Assembly: GCA_902825875.1 (NCBI GenBank)
Contig: CADECP010000015.1
Span: 97,655-161,654, forward strand
Length of the DNA stretch: 64,000 bases
From: an uncultured Acidobacteriota bacterium
Lineage (GTDB): Bacteria > Acidobacteriota > Blastocatellia > RBC074
Direction of reading: 5' to 3'
Below the pieces are notes generated by a model. It was given only the letters and a program-made list of their open reading frames with translations. It did no database searches and had not been told where the DNA came from. Shown in pieces: positions 47,028-56,809 of this stretch (positions are counted from its first letter, which is position 1; each line of letters opens with the position of its first letter). The translations under genes were made by a program, and so were the position numbers.

Positions 47028-49850
47028 TCAATTTCTCCTTCTTGTTTTGACCAGCGCCACGCTGATGAACAGCAGCGCCAGCGCCGAAATGATTCCGCCC
47101 AGTTTGGCAGCCGGAGCGGCGTAACGCATTTCAACTGTATGTTTGCCTTCGGGCACGATCACTCCGCGAAGCAGATAATTTGCCGTGTAGATTTCTGCCG
47201 GTTGGCCGTCAATGGTCGCTTCCCAACCGGGATAATTCATTTCGCTGACAACCAGCACGGCTCGTTTGTCGGAACTGGTTTCAATCACCAGCCAATTAGG
47301 AGCGTACTTTAGGAGTTTGGCTTCGGCTTGAGAAAACGGTTCATCTATTCCCAGCCTTACTTTGGTCAATGGTGGTCGTTCCAACAAAGCCAGTTCGCGG
47401 GGATTGAATGGCTCTTTGCTTTCGCCGCGAATCGCTTTCAGCGCGTCTTCTTCGCTGACGGCTTTGGAGTTTGGAACCATCCAGGCGCGCGGCAGCGCGT
47501 TCGGATTTTCAAAAATTGTCACGCTGTCGTGTTCGTAAACTTTGCGCCAGTGTTCGGGCAGCCGCTGTCGCAGCACGTAAGCTTCGTTGCTCGCCGAATC
47601 GTACAGCGAGCCTTTCCACACAATCAGAGAAGCCAGATCGTCCACATTTTTCATTTCGACGTGATCCACCAACACCTTTTCGCCCAAGTCGAATTTCGTC
47701 TGAAAGCGCAGCGCCTGAAACGAATTTTGCGCGTCCGCCGGATATGTATCGAATACCGCAGGCTGCGAATGGCGAATCGTCGCTTTGACTTCGGGACGTT
47801 CATAAGCCCATTCGGCGGAATCAATGCCGGCTTTGATGTCACGTTCAACGGAGCGACCATCGGTCAGATAAAACATGATTCGAGCGATTGTTCGCCCTTG
47901 TTCGATATGCGGCGAATTCGCCAGCGTCGTCACCAGCGACAACGAATTCACGGGTTTTGGTGAGCCAGTGAACACGCGCGTCACGCCTGCGGGCAATTCG
48001 GTTTTGGCTTCGGCGACGGCGAATCTAACGCCGTCTTTGGTAATGGAATCCGTCGCCGGAGCGTTGAATTCAACCAAGTGCCGGACGTTGAGCAAATCCA
48101 GCACGCGCCAGTTCGGACTGAGCACTTGCGGATCGAGCGGCGCGCTGAACGACGGCGTATCGAACGACCAACCGGCTCCGAAGGCCTGGCTGTAACATTT
48201 GGTCATCAGCGGTTCGTAACCAGCAGCGTTGTGAAAATTTTGCCGCGCAGCAAGGTTGTGCGGCTCGTGGCGCAACAGGTCAACGGAAAATCCGGGGACA
48301 AGCGATGTGTAAATGCGATTTTCTTGCGGCGGGAATTTCTTCAGAAACTCCGATGGCGGCGAAACTGAATTGAAAGACACGGCAGTTTTGTTTTGCGGCA
48401 TCCACCAGTTCAAACCCATCAGCCGCTGTTCCCAGTAACAAGCCATGAAAATGACTGCGACCAGTAATGCCAGCCGCCAACGCGATTCCGCCATCTTCAA
48501 TCCGAACCAGACCGCCGTCGCCAGCAACGTAGTGTAAGCCAGCTTGGATTTCAGCAGCGCACTTTCGGTCAACCCGACCGGCCAAAACGACTGCCCCGCA
48601 TCAACTGGTTTGTTCGCCAGTTTGATGAGCACAATGCCAGCCGCGACGGTCAGCACGATCAACGCCACGCCAATCCAGCGAACGCGCCGAGTGTCGGTAA
48701 GCTGTTTCAAAAAACCGGCTGCCGCATCCCAACCAAACGCCGCCAGCACCGAAACCGCCAACGTCCATTCGTAAGCATGTCGCCAGGGAATGCGAAACAG
48801 ATTGATGACCGGAATGCGAAACGCCAGCCGATACAGCGGCGTGTGATCGCCCATCATCAACAACAGGCTAAGCACGGCGACCAACAACCAGAAAAACGTC
48901 CGGCGATGCGCTTTCGGCGAAAAGCACGCGGCGGCGATGGCTACGATGGCGAAGAGAACGGCCAGCAACGGCACGTACGCCGTCGCTTCGTAATTGTGGT
49001 GGTAAATCGGATTGATAAGCGATTGCCAGAATTGCAGCGTGGAGAACGAACCGCCGCTGAAAATTTCATAAGTCAGCGTGCGGCGAATGCTCAGCCGTTG
49101 CGCCTGCATGGTTTCGGCGATTTGAAACGCTGACAAACAGGTCGCCAAGCCTATGCCGCCGATGCCGACAAAAAATGGTTTCCAGCGTGGCCACAACAAC
49201 AATTTGTCGTCAGCAATCAAACTGAGAAACAAACCGTAAGCCAGCGCGATCAATCCGGCGTACAAAAATCCTTGCCCCAAACCAGTCAGCACAGCCATCG
49301 CGTAAGCCAAGCCCGCGCCGATCAAGCATCGAATGAACGAACCGGTTCGCGCGCGCTCCATGGCGATCAGCATCAGCGGCATCCACATCACGGCGTTGGT
49401 GAACATCGCCGTTTGCCCCAAACCGCTGACCATAAACCCGGCGTAAGTGAAACTGAGCGCGCCGAACAGCCCAGCAAGACGATTGAGTCCGATTTCTCTC
49501 AGGTAGGCAAACAGAAATGCCGGAGCCAGCAGATACGGCGCAAGCACGTAAATGTGTTCGGCGACGTGGCCGGGTAGGACCAGATAAAACCACGTCAGCG
49601 GATAACCAATGCCGAGTTGCGCCATCGAAAGCAGCGGATAACCCGACAAAATGTGCGGCGTCCACAAAGGCAACGAACCTTGCCGCAACATCTCCCAAGC
49701 GACTTTTCGCATCGGGTAGCTGTACACCAGCGCGTCTCCGCTGACGAAGTAATAGCCGCCAAAAACGCCTTGCCAAAAATAGATGGCGAATGCGCCAACT
49801 ATTGTCAGCAAGGCAAAGGCTTCAGCTTTAAGTTTTTGGAGTAGGTTCAT
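47028..49850 (-). CDS. YfhO-family membrane protein
   Basis: 940 residues from the ATG at 49850 (overlapping the stop of the ABC-F gene as TGATG; a TTG at 49853 is also in frame). About 12 membrane segments in the first ~480 residues, then an extracytoplasmic region and a final helix (LGGIISALALLFISVALV). YfhO proteins are GT-C-like and are needed in Gram-positives for lipoteichoic acid glycosylation. PGWEATIDGQPAEIY and LRGVIVPEGKHTVEMRY near the end are family hallmarks. A role in moving or modifying lipid-linked sugars is inferred. Confidence 0.88.
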   Translation of the reverse strand: MNLLQKLKAEAFALLTIVGAFAIYFWQGVFGGYYFVSGDALVYSYPMRKVAWEMLRQGSLPLWTPHILSGYPLLSMAQLGIGYPLTWFYLVLPGHVAEHIYVLAPYLLAPAFLFAYLREIGLNRLAGLFGALSFTYAGFMVSGLGQTAMFTNAVMWMPLMLIAMERARTGSFIRCLIGAGLAYAMAVLTGLGQGFLYAGLIALAYGLFLSLIADDKLLLWPRWKPFFVGIGGIGLATCLSAFQIAETMQAQRLSIRRTLTYEIFSGGSFSTLQFWQSLINPIYHHNYEATAYVPLLAVLFAIVAIAAACFSPKAHRRTFFWLLVAVLSLLLMMGDHTPLYRLAFRIPVINLFRIPWRHAYEWTLAVSVLAAFGWDAAAGFLKQLTDTRRVRWIGVALIVLTVAAGIVLIKLANKPVDAGQSFWPVGLTESALLKSKLAYTTLLATAVWFGLKMAESRWRLALLVAVIFMACYWEQRLMGLNWWMPQNKTAVSFNSVSPPSEFLKKFPPQENRIYTSLVPGFSVDLLRHEPHNLAARQNFHNAAGYEPLMTKCYSQAFGAGWSFDTPSFSAPLDPQVLSPNWRVLDLLNVRHLVEFNAPATDSITKDGVRFAVAEAKTELPAGVTRVFTGSPKPVNSLSLVTTLANSPHIEQGRTIARIMFYLTDGRSVERDIKAGIDSAEWAYERPEVKATIRHSQPAVFDTYPADAQNSFQALRFQTKFDLGEKVLVDHVEMKNVDDLASLIVWKGSLYDSASNEAYVLRQRLPEHWRKVYEHDSVTIFENPNALPRAWMVPNSKAVSEEDALKAIRGESKEPFNPRELALLERPPLTKVRLGIDEPFSQAEAKLLKYAPNWLVIETSSDKRAVLVVSEMNYPGWEATIDGQPAEIYTANYLLRGVIVPEGKHTVEMRYAAPAAKLGGIISALALLFISVALVKTRRRN

Positions 49851-51532
49851 CAAACGCGAGTCAGTTGCCGATACTTGATGCGGTGCGGCTGGTCGGCTTC
49901 AGCGCCCAGTCGCGCTTTGCGGTCGGCGTCGTATTCGGAGTAATTGCCGTCGAACCAGACGACTTTGCTGTCGCCTTCAAACGCCAGAATGTGCGTAGCG
50001 ATGCGGTCAAGAAACCAGCGGTCGTGGCTGATGACGACGGCGCATCCGGCGAAGTTTTCCAGAGCTTCTTCCAACGCGCGCATCGTGTTTACGTCCAGAT
50101 CGTTGGTCGGTTCGTCCAGCAGCAAAACATTCGCGCCGGATTTCAGCATCTTTGCCAGATGGACTCGATTGCGTTCGCCGCCTGAAAGCATTCCTACTTT
50201 CTTTTGCTGGTCGCTGCCTGAAAAGTTCAGCCGCGAAACATAAGCCCGCGAATTGACCAGCTTGGTTCCCAGTTGAATCTGATCCTGTCCGTCGGAGATT
50301 TCTTCCCAAATGGTTTTGTCGGGATTGAGCGTCCGCGATTGGTCAACGTAACCAAGCTGCACGGTCGAACCGGTTTTGAACGTTCCACTGTCGGCTTGTT
50401 CCTGGCCGGTGATTAAACGAAACAGCGTGGTTTTGCCTGCGCCGTTGGGACCAATGATGCCGACGATGCCGCCCGGAGGCAGCGCGAACTCCAGACCTTC
50501 AAACAACAATCGGTCGCCGTAACCTTTGCCGACGTTTTGGGCTTCGATGACTACATCACCCAGACGCGGACCCGGCGGAATGTACAACTCAAGCTCTGCG
50601 GACTGCTTCTCGCCTTCCTGTTTCAGCAAATCTTCGTAAGCCTTGATGCGAGCTTTGCTTTTGGCGTGGCGAGCTTTCGGCGACATTCGCACCCATTCCA
50701 ATTCGCGCTCCAGAGTTTTCTGACGTTGAGATTCGGCGCGCTCTTCTTTCCGCAACCGTTCCTGTTTCTGTTCCAGCCACGAAGTGTAATTGCCTTTCCA
50801 GGGGATGCCTTGCCCGCGATCCAGTTCCAGAATCCAACCGGCTACGTTGTCCAAAAAGTATCGGTCGTGAGTGACGGCGATGACCGTGCCTTCGTATTTT
50901 TGCAGGTGCTGTTCCAGCCAGCCTACGGTTTCGGCGTCCAGATGATTGGTCGGTTCGTCCAGCAGCAAGATGTCAGGCTTTTTCAGCAGCAGGCGGCACA
51001 ACGCGACTCGGCGACGTTCGCCGCCCGAAAGCACGCTGATCGAAGCGTCACCCGGCGGACAGCGCAACGCATCCATTGCCATTTCCAGCCGAGCGTCCAA
51101 ATCCCATCCGCCCAATGCTTCAAGCTTTTCCTGAACTTCGCCCTGTCGTTCCAGCAGCTTGTCCATTTCGTCGCCGTCCATCGGCTCGGCGAATTTGTCG
51201 TTGATGGCGTCGAATTCTTTCAGCAGGTCAACGACTTCCTGCGCGCCTTCTTCGACGATTTCGCGGACGGTTTTTGATTCGTCGAGCTTTGGCTCTTGTT
51301 CCAGATAGCCTACGGAATAACCCGGCGAGACGTGCGTTTCGCCCTGAAATTCGGTGTCCACGCCCGCCAGAATCCGCAGCAGCGAAGATTTGCCGGAGCC
51401 GTTCAGACCCAGTACGCCGATTTTTGCGCCGTAAAAGTAACCGAGATAAATATCTTTGAGGACAGCTTTCTTGTCGTAAAACTTGCTGACCCCGACCATG
51501 GAGTAAATAACTTTGTCAGGTTGTTGGCTCAT
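49850..51532 (-). CDS. ettA: Energy-dependent translational throttle protein EttA (ABC-F)
   Basis: 560 residues from the ATG at 51532, very close to EttA of E. coli (555). Two ABC cassettes: Walker A GLNGSGKSS and GPNGAGKTT, signatures LSGGERRRVALCRLLLKKP and MLSGGERNRVHLAKML, Walker B LLLDEPTNHLDAETV and LLLDEPTNDLDVNT, joined by the P-site tRNA interaction linker (about 240-310). Acts on the ribosome E site and links first peptide bond formation to the ATP/ADP ratio. Upstream in-frame extension to 51601 rejected. Heads a run with yfhO and dinB. Confidence 0.94.
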   Translation of the reverse strand: MSQQPDKVIYSMVGVSKFYDKKAVLKDIYLGYFYGAKIGVLGLNGSGKSSLLRILAGVDTEFQGETHVSPGYSVGYLEQEPKLDESKTVREIVEEGAQEVVDLLKEFDAINDKFAEPMDGDEMDKLLERQGEVQEKLEALGGWDLDARLEMAMDALRCPPGDASISVLSGGERRRVALCRLLLKKPDILLLDEPTNHLDAETVGWLEQHLQKYEGTVIAVTHDRYFLDNVAGWILELDRGQGIPWKGNYTSWLEQKQERLRKEERAESQRQKTLERELEWVRMSPKARHAKSKARIKAYEDLLKQEGEKQSAELELYIPPGPRLGDVVIEAQNVGKGYGDRLLFEGLEFALPPGGIVGIIGPNGAGKTTLFRLITGQEQADSGTFKTGSTVQLGYVDQSRTLNPDKTIWEEISDGQDQIQLGTKLVNSRAYVSRLNFSGSDQQKKVGMLSGGERNRVHLAKMLKSGANVLLLDEPTNDLDVNTMRALEEALENFAGCAVVISHDRWFLDRIATHILAFEGDSKVVWFDGNYSEYDADRKARLGAEADQPHRIKYRQLTRV

Positions 51533-51608
51533 TGTGTTTTGCTTTGTTGGGAGTTGTGCCGTTAAGGCGGGCATCTTGTCGCAGGCTATGGCAAATGGCA
51601 AGACTCGG

Positions 51609-52319
51609 TTATTTCGACAATCCGCGTTTGATGCGATTCAGAATTCCGCACAGCATTTCAACGTCGTACTTGTTCAAATTGAAGCGGAAAAAGCTGCTGC
51701 GGATTCGTCGTTTCAAATCGGATTCGTTGCCGGGTAGGACGAAATCAATTTGCCGCAAGACCTCCAGCGCCTGTTGCACCATTTCCTCAGTTGCTCTGGC
51801 CGTGGCGGTTTCGGCTGGGCGGGGAAGGATTTCAGTTTGAGCCTGGTTACGAATCAATTCGTAACAGCAAACGGCGACGGCTTGCCCCAAATTCATCGAA
51901 GGGCAATCGGGCAGCGTGGGAATGCTCATCACTCGATGACACTGACTGAGGTCCTCGTTGGTCAGGCCATGTTTTTCCGAGCCGAAAACCAATGCCAGTT
52001 TGTAATCGGCTTCGGACAGAGTGCGGCTCAGATCGAAGGGCGTGAAGACGGTTTGTTTGCTTTCGACGCGAGTGTGGTCGGTTGTTCCCACGACCAGGTT
52101 GCAATCGGCTGTGGCTTCGCTGAGCGTGGAGAAAAGTTGCGCGCTGGCCAAAACATCGGTCGCGTTGACCGCCGAAGTGACCTCGTTCCAATTTGGCGGG
52201 TGAACTCCGACGACGGCCAGATCGCTGAAGCCGAAGTTTTTCATTGCCCGCGCGACGGCTCCGATGTTGTTCGGGTCGCGCGGGCGAACCAGCACGATTT
52301 TGCAATTTGACGGCGGCAT
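51609..52319 (-). CDS. trmJ: tRNA (cytidine/uridine-2'-O-)-methyltransferase TrmJ
   Basis: 236 residues, TrmH/SpoU SPOUT superfamily. Motif 1 IVLVRPRDPNNIGAVARAM, motif 2 LALVFGSEKHGLTNEDLSQC, motif 3 IPTLPDCPSMNLGQAVAVCC, which form the trefoil knot and SAM site. C-terminal helical extension (about 165-236) as in TrmJ. Methylates the ribose at position 32 of tRNAs. The ribosome site is weak. Lies 29 nt after ychF on the same strand. Confidence 0.9.
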   Translation of the reverse strand: MPPSNCKIVLVRPRDPNNIGAVARAMKNFGFSDLAVVGVHPPNWNEVTSAVNATDVLASAQLFSTLSEATADCNLVVGTTDHTRVESKQTVFTPFDLSRTLSEADYKLALVFGSEKHGLTNEDLSQCHRVMSIPTLPDCPSMNLGQAVAVCCYELIRNQAQTEILPRPAETATARATEEMVQQALEVLRQIDFVLPGNESDLKRRIRSSFFRFNLNKYDVEMLCGILNRIKRGLSK

Positions 52320-52348
52320 AATTGGAATCGTCGTTTGTTGGCGACGGG

Positions 52349-53449
52349 CTACACGTTGAATCGGAAGTGCATTACGTCTCCATCTTTGACGACGTATTCT
52401 TTTCCTTCCGATCGCAGCAAGCCTTTTTCCTTCGCCACTTTTTCTCCGCCGCAGGCGATGTAATCGTCAAAGGCAATGGTTTCGGCTCGGATGAAACCCC
52501 GCTCGAAATCGGTGTGGATGACTGCTGCGGCTTTCGGAGCCGTGTCGCCCTGATGAATCGTCCAGGCGCGGACTTCTTTTTCTCCGGCGGTGAAATAAGT
52601 TTGCAATCCCAGCAGGTGATACGCCGCGCGAATCAACCGATCCAATCCGGCGGATTCAATGCCGAGCGAACCCAGAAACTCCGCGCGCTCTTCTTTCGAC
52701 AATTCAGAAAGCTCGGCTTCGATCTTGGCGGAAAAGGTGACGACTTCGGCAGGCTCGCCTTCGCGTTCGATCACTTCGCGCAAAGCTTTGACGTGCTTGC
52801 CTTCTTCGCCTGACAACTCGGCATCAACGACGTTCGCGGCGTAAAGCACAGGCTTGGCGGTCAACAGGCTGTACGATTTCAACGATGCCAACTGGTCTTT
52901 GTCGAGCTTCGCTGAGTTGATCGTTTTGCCCGCGCTCAAAATTTCCAGCACTTGTTCCAACGTGGCGACTTCGGCTTTGGCGTCTGCACCACCACTTTTG
53001 GCGGCTTTGCGAGCGCGATCCAAACTCTTTTCCACCGTTGCCAGATCGGCCAGCGCCAATTCCAGATTGATGGTTTCGCGGTCACTGACCGGATCAACTT
53101 TGCCCGCGACGTGAATCACGTCTTCATCTTCAAAACAGCGAATAACATGAACAATCGCATCGGTTTCGCGGATGTTGGCCAGAAACTTGTTGCCGAGTCC
53201 TTCGCCCTGCGAAGCGCCTTTGACCAAACCGGCAATGTCCACGAATTCGACGGCGGCGGGAATTGTTTTTTGTGGTTTGACGATTTCGGCCAGCTTGTCC
53301 AATCGCGGGTCAGGCACTTCGACGATGCCTATGTTTGGATCAATCGTGCAGAAGGGAAAATTGGCGGCTTCAGCTTTAGCCGAAGTCAGAGCATTGAACA
53401 GGGTGGATTTGCCTACGTTCGGCAAACCGACGATACCAGCGCGTAACAT
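52349..53449 (-). CDS. ychF: Redox-regulated ATPase YchF (OBG family)
   Basis: 366 residues, as expected (363 in E. coli). Walker [10 protein letters not shown] (8-16), switch [21 protein letters not shown], an NVVD in place of the NKxD specificity motif (which explains ATP preference), a coiled-coil insertion (about 130-205) and a C-terminal TGS domain ([20 protein letters not shown]). Binds ribosomes and takes part in oxidative-stress control. AAGGA is 9 nt before the ATG. Confidence 0.97.
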   Translation of the reverse strand: MLRAGIVGLPNVGKSTLFNALTSAKAEAANFPFCTIDPNIGIVEVPDPRLDKLAEIVKPQKTIPAAVEFVDIAGLVKGASQGEGLGNKFLANIRETDAIVHVIRCFEDEDVIHVAGKVDPVSDRETINLELALADLATVEKSLDRARKAAKSGGADAKAEVATLEQVLEILSAGKTINSAKLDKDQLASLKSYSLLTAKPVLYAANVVDAELSGEEGKHVKALREVIEREGEPAEVVTFSAKIEAELSELSKEERAEFLGSLGIESAGLDRLIRAAYHLLGLQTYFTAGEKEVRAWTIHQGDTAPKAAAVIHTDFERGFIRAETIAFDDYIACGGEKVAKEKGLLRSEGKEYVVKDGDVMHFRFNV

Positions 53450-53524
53450 AAATGATGATTCCTTGCCGAGATGATTGAAGTAAGCCGGACTGTAATTGAT
53501 GGCTGCGCGAATTGTCCAATCTCT

Positions 53525-54712
53525 TTAGCGTTGGCTTCTGACCGTAACGAGTACATACGATTCTCCGACCGTGAATTCAAGCGGTGGATTTCCGTTCTTT
53601 TCCATTTCGCGGCGAGCGAGTTCGATCCCGACTCCGAAGCGTTGCACATAGCCAAGATTCTTCATCACTTCAGCCAAGTTCGGATTGCGGTAATCGGTCA
53701 TTCCGGGTTGCCCAAAATTTTGCTGTGTCACCTGGCCATACGGACCGCCCGGATTCTGAATTTCGATGCGATCACGAAACCAATAAATTCTGACAGGAGC
53801 GTTTGTGCCTTCATAGCTGCGATGCAAGACTGCATTTCGGGCTAATTGCTGCAAAGCTACGATTGGATAATCCGGCTTGCGTTGTTCGATTGTCTGCGAA
53901 GTGAAATCCGTGGCAATGGAAATGTGTGCCTCAAAAACCAAATCCAGAAAGCGAAGCAGGTCTGGAAGCGGCCCATCAATTTCTTTTTGGTCTTTGATTG
54001 GGTCAGTCAATTCTGTTCCATCAATGCGAAGGAATTGCAGGTAAGCTCCAGGCAAAAACCATCGCGGAGTTTTGCCTACTGTCAGCAATCCCAAAACAGT
54101 TGGCTGCAAATCAGCGGTCACGAAGCGAAGCGATTTAAGCTGATCTTCTATAGATCGTTGGTTTTGCTCCAACACATCGGCGGCAACCGCAGACGGCAGA
54201 TAAGACCGACGGAACATCTCTTGATCCAAATCTTCCAAACCGGCGCTGACAACCGGACGCAAATCGAAGGGCTGATCTTTTGAACGACGCTTTTCGGTCA
54301 ACCGCCGTTCCTCTTCGGCGCTGGCTGTTGCTCGGCGTGGCCCGACTCTGACCCAAACACGTCCGTTGTATCTGACCGGCGGAGCGTCGGCGGGTTCGAC
54401 AACGATGACGGCAACTTCACAGCCAGCCAGCAATCGCTTCTGCACGGTCATCGCTGGAAAAGGTAGAGTGTTGCCGTCCGACCGCATATCGGCCAGCGTT
54501 CGCAACAACTCATCAGTGATGGGCAGATTGGCGCAACTGCCATCGTCATTCACTCCAATGAACACTACGCCTGAAAGTTGGTGATTCGGCAAGTCGTTGG
54601 CAAATGCACAAATTGCCTGACGAATTTTGTCTCGATCGGAAATAGAAGCTTTACGCTCCACGCGGTCGGATTCCATTTCAGTCAACAGTTTTTCCAGTTC
54701 CTGATCGGTCAT
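53525..54712 (-). CDS. AlbA_2 (Schlafen-type) domain protein with ATPase-like C-terminal region
   Basis: 395 residues. N-terminal AlbA_2/Slfn domain (about 8-135): ESDRVERKASISDRDKIRQA, FANDLPNHQLSGVVFIGVND, VRYNGRVWVRVGPRRATASA. The C-terminal half resembles the HATPase_c_4 region of the RNA-binding/transcriptional-regulator group: LQQLARNAVLHRSYEGTNAP, IEIQNPGGPYG, MTDYRNPNLAEVMKNLGYVQ. Proteins of this layout are predicted regulators or nucleic-acid binders, some in defence loci; the function is not known. Monocistronic-looking between ychF and a kinase. Confidence 0.82.
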   Translation of the reverse strand: MTDQELEKLLTEMESDRVERKASISDRDKIRQAICAFANDLPNHQLSGVVFIGVNDDGSCANLPITDELLRTLADMRSDGNTLPFPAMTVQKRLLAGCEVAVIVVEPADAPPVRYNGRVWVRVGPRRATASAEEERRLTEKRRSKDQPFDLRPVVSAGLEDLDQEMFRRSYLPSAVAADVLEQNQRSIEDQLKSLRFVTADLQPTVLGLLTVGKTPRWFLPGAYLQFLRIDGTELTDPIKDQKEIDGPLPDLLRFLDLVFEAHISIATDFTSQTIEQRKPDYPIVALQQLARNAVLHRSYEGTNAPVRIYWFRDRIEIQNPGGPYGQVTQQNFGQPGMTDYRNPNLAEVMKNLGYVQRFGVGIELARREMEKNGNPPLEFTVGESYVLVTVRSQR

Positions 54713-54727
54713 AAAGGTGAACGCAGT

Positions 54728-55660
54728 TTAGCACGCCAAAAATGCTTTCAGTTCTTCTTCGGTCGGCAGCCCGTCGCGCGCGCCCATTTCGCGGCATTGC
54801 AGCGCAGCGACGGCGTTGGCGGTTCGCATGGTGTCTTCGATGCTCAAGCCTTTGCACAAACCATAAATGAATCCGGCGCGGAAGGCGTCGCCTGCTCCGG
54901 TGGTGTCTTTGATGACCGGCGGGCGAAACGCCGACGAGGCGACAAACTGGCCTTCGACAAAAGCCAATGCGCCGCGCGAACCTTGCGTCATCGAAACCAA
55001 ATAACAGCCGTATTTTTGATTCAGCGTTTTCAGCGCCTCGCGTTCGTCCATCGTTCCGGCCAGTTCGTTGGCCAGCCCTTGCGAAGTAATCAGGCAATCC
55101 ACCAACGGCAGCAATTCGTCTATGCCCGGATACGCCGTGTCCAAATCAATCGTCGTCACCATTCCGGCTTCGTGCGCCCATTTGGCAGCCTGAATCGCCG
55201 CTGCCGTGTCGAAGCCGTCCAGGTGCAGCACCCGCCCGCGCGTGATTTGTTCGCGCTTCAATTCTTCGGGAGGAACGCGCGTGCCGTCGTCGTGATACCA
55301 CAGAATGGTTCGTTCGCCCGAAAACTGTTCGATGATGATGACCGCGCCTTGCGTTTTTGCTCCGACGGCGATTTTGACGCCTGTACAATCAACGCCTTCT
55401 TTTTGCAGCGATTCGATCAACATGCGGCCTTCGTTGTCGTAACCGACTTTGCCGACGTAGCTGGCTTTCAATCCCAACCGCTGCGCCCCAACCATCGCAG
55501 ACGAAACTTGTCCGCCGGACATTTGCTGATGATCGGCCAGCCGGACTTTGGTGTTGAACGAAGGAAAGCGCGGAATCGTCACCAGATGATCCACCGCGTT
55601 CAGCCCGAATCCGACCACGTCGAATTCTCGATTTTCAGGAAGAGTGAAGGAAAAATTCAT
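54728..55660 (-). CDS. PfkB-family carbohydrate kinase
   Basis: 310 residues. Ribokinase fold: N-terminal VVGFGLNAVDHLV and FNTKVRLADHQQMSGGQVSS, and C-terminal DTTGAGDAFRAGFIYGL, where the Asp of GAGD is the catalytic base and the glycines make the anion hole. Phosphorylates a sugar or nucleoside with ATP; ribokinase, fructokinase and adenosine kinase roles cannot be told apart here. Divergent from the GT4 gene with 54 nt between starts. Confidence 0.9.
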   Translation of the reverse strand: MNFSFTLPENREFDVVGFGLNAVDHLVTIPRFPSFNTKVRLADHQQMSGGQVSSAMVGAQRLGLKASYVGKVGYDNEGRMLIESLQKEGVDCTGVKIAVGAKTQGAVIIIEQFSGERTILWYHDDGTRVPPEELKREQITRGRVLHLDGFDTAAAIQAAKWAHEAGMVTTIDLDTAYPGIDELLPLVDCLITSQGLANELAGTMDEREALKTLNQKYGCYLVSMTQGSRGALAFVEGQFVASSAFRPPVIKDTTGAGDAFRAGFIYGLCKGLSIEDTMRTANAVAALQCREMGARDGLPTEEELKAFLAC

Positions 55661-55714
55661 GGCCGCTTTTTAGCGCAACTCGGCGAAATCCGCCACTTGT
55701 GGTTTACTCGGTTT

Positions 55715-56809
55715 ATGAAGATCACGTTTGTTCTGCCGATGTACCTGGCTTCGCCCTCCGGTGGGTTCAAGGTCGTGTACGAATACGCCAACCGGCTGGC
55801 GGCGCTCGGCCACGAAGTCGCGGTCGTTCATCCGCGCACGATCGAACCTCAAGCTGGATTGGTCGAAGCCGTCAAAAAACGGCTTTGGAAATTCAAGCTG
55901 CGATTGCTCAATCGCCCGCTGGTTTCCTGGTTCGATGTGAATGACAAAGTGAATCTGATCTTGGCAACCGACTTGAACGAACAAAACATTCCCGACGCAG
56001 ATGTGATTTTCGCTACGGCCAGCGACACGGCGTTTCCGGTGGCGGCTTATTCCGCAAGCAAAGGCCGCAAGTTTTATCTGGTTCAATCATACGAAACCTG
56101 GCACTTGCCGGAAGACAAAGTGCAGGCGAGCTGGAAATTGCCTATGCACAAGATTGTCGTGTCGCGCCATTTGCAGCAGACCGCCGAAAGTTTGGGCGAA
56201 CAATCGAGAACGACTTACATCCCGCTGGGAATTGATCTTTCGCAGTTTCGGCTGTTGACACCAATCAACGAACGTCACGAATTGCGTGTCGGCATGCTGG
56301 CTCATCCCAACGAAGTGAAGGGAACTCGTGACGGTTTGGCGGCTTTGGAAATCGTCAAAACCAAGCGGCCTGATTTGCAGGTGGCGTTGTTCGGAACGGA
56401 GCCTCGCTTGGATTTCATTCCAGACTGGATGAGTTACGAGCGGTTGCCGACGGCTGAAAGGCTGGCCGAGCTTTACAACTCCTGCCGCATTTTCCTGAAT
56501 CCGGGAAGAGCCGAAGGTTGGGGCTTGCCCGCTGCTGAAGCGATGGCTTGCGGATGCGCGGTGGTTTCCGCCGACAACGGAGGCATTCACGAATTTGCGG
56601 TGGACGGCGAAACCGCCTTGATCGTTTCAATCAAACGGCCAGACTTGCTGGCGGAAAAGATTTTGGTGCTGATTGAAAATGATGAGCTTCGGCAGCAGTT
56701 GGCTACGGCGGGGCATCAATCCATCAAACAGTTTTCGTGGGAACGGGCGGTCAATTCGATGGTTGAAGTTCTGGCTTTGTCTTCTGCAACAGGTTGTGAT
56801 GAATTATGA
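55715..56809 (+). CDS. GT4 family glycosyltransferase
   Basis: 364 residues from the ATG at 55715; the very long in-frame extension to 54578 is antisense to the kinase and is rejected. GT-B fold: KITFVLPMYLASPSGGFKVV (N-terminal), IPLGIDLSQF linker region, and RIFLNPGRAEGWGLPAAEAM plus CAVVSADNGG, the EX7E-like donor site. Transfers an activated sugar to an unknown acceptor. The stop overlaps the uvrC start (ATGA), so the two are translationally coupled. Confidence 0.88.
   Translation: MKITFVLPMYLASPSGGFKVVYEYANRLAALGHEVAVVHPRTIEPQAGLVEAVKKRLWKFKLRLLNRPLVSWFDVNDKVNLILATDLNEQNIPDADVIFATASDTAFPVAAYSASKGRKFYLVQSYETWHLPEDKVQASWKLPMHKIVVSRHLQQTAESLGEQSRTTYIPLGIDLSQFRLLTPINERHELRVGMLAHPNEVKGTRDGLAALEIVKTKRPDLQVALFGTEPRLDFIPDWMSYERLPTAERLAELYNSCRIFLNPGRAEGWGLPAAEAMACGCAVVSADNGGIHEFAVDGETALIVSIKRPDLLAEKILVLIENDELRQQLATAGHQSIKQFSWERAVNSMVEVLALSSATGCDEL

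Noticed and set aside
54578..55714. 379-codon in-frame extension of the GT4 gene
   Set aside because: It is antisense to the PfkB kinase and the AlbA_2 gene, and family similarity begins exactly at the ATG at 55715.
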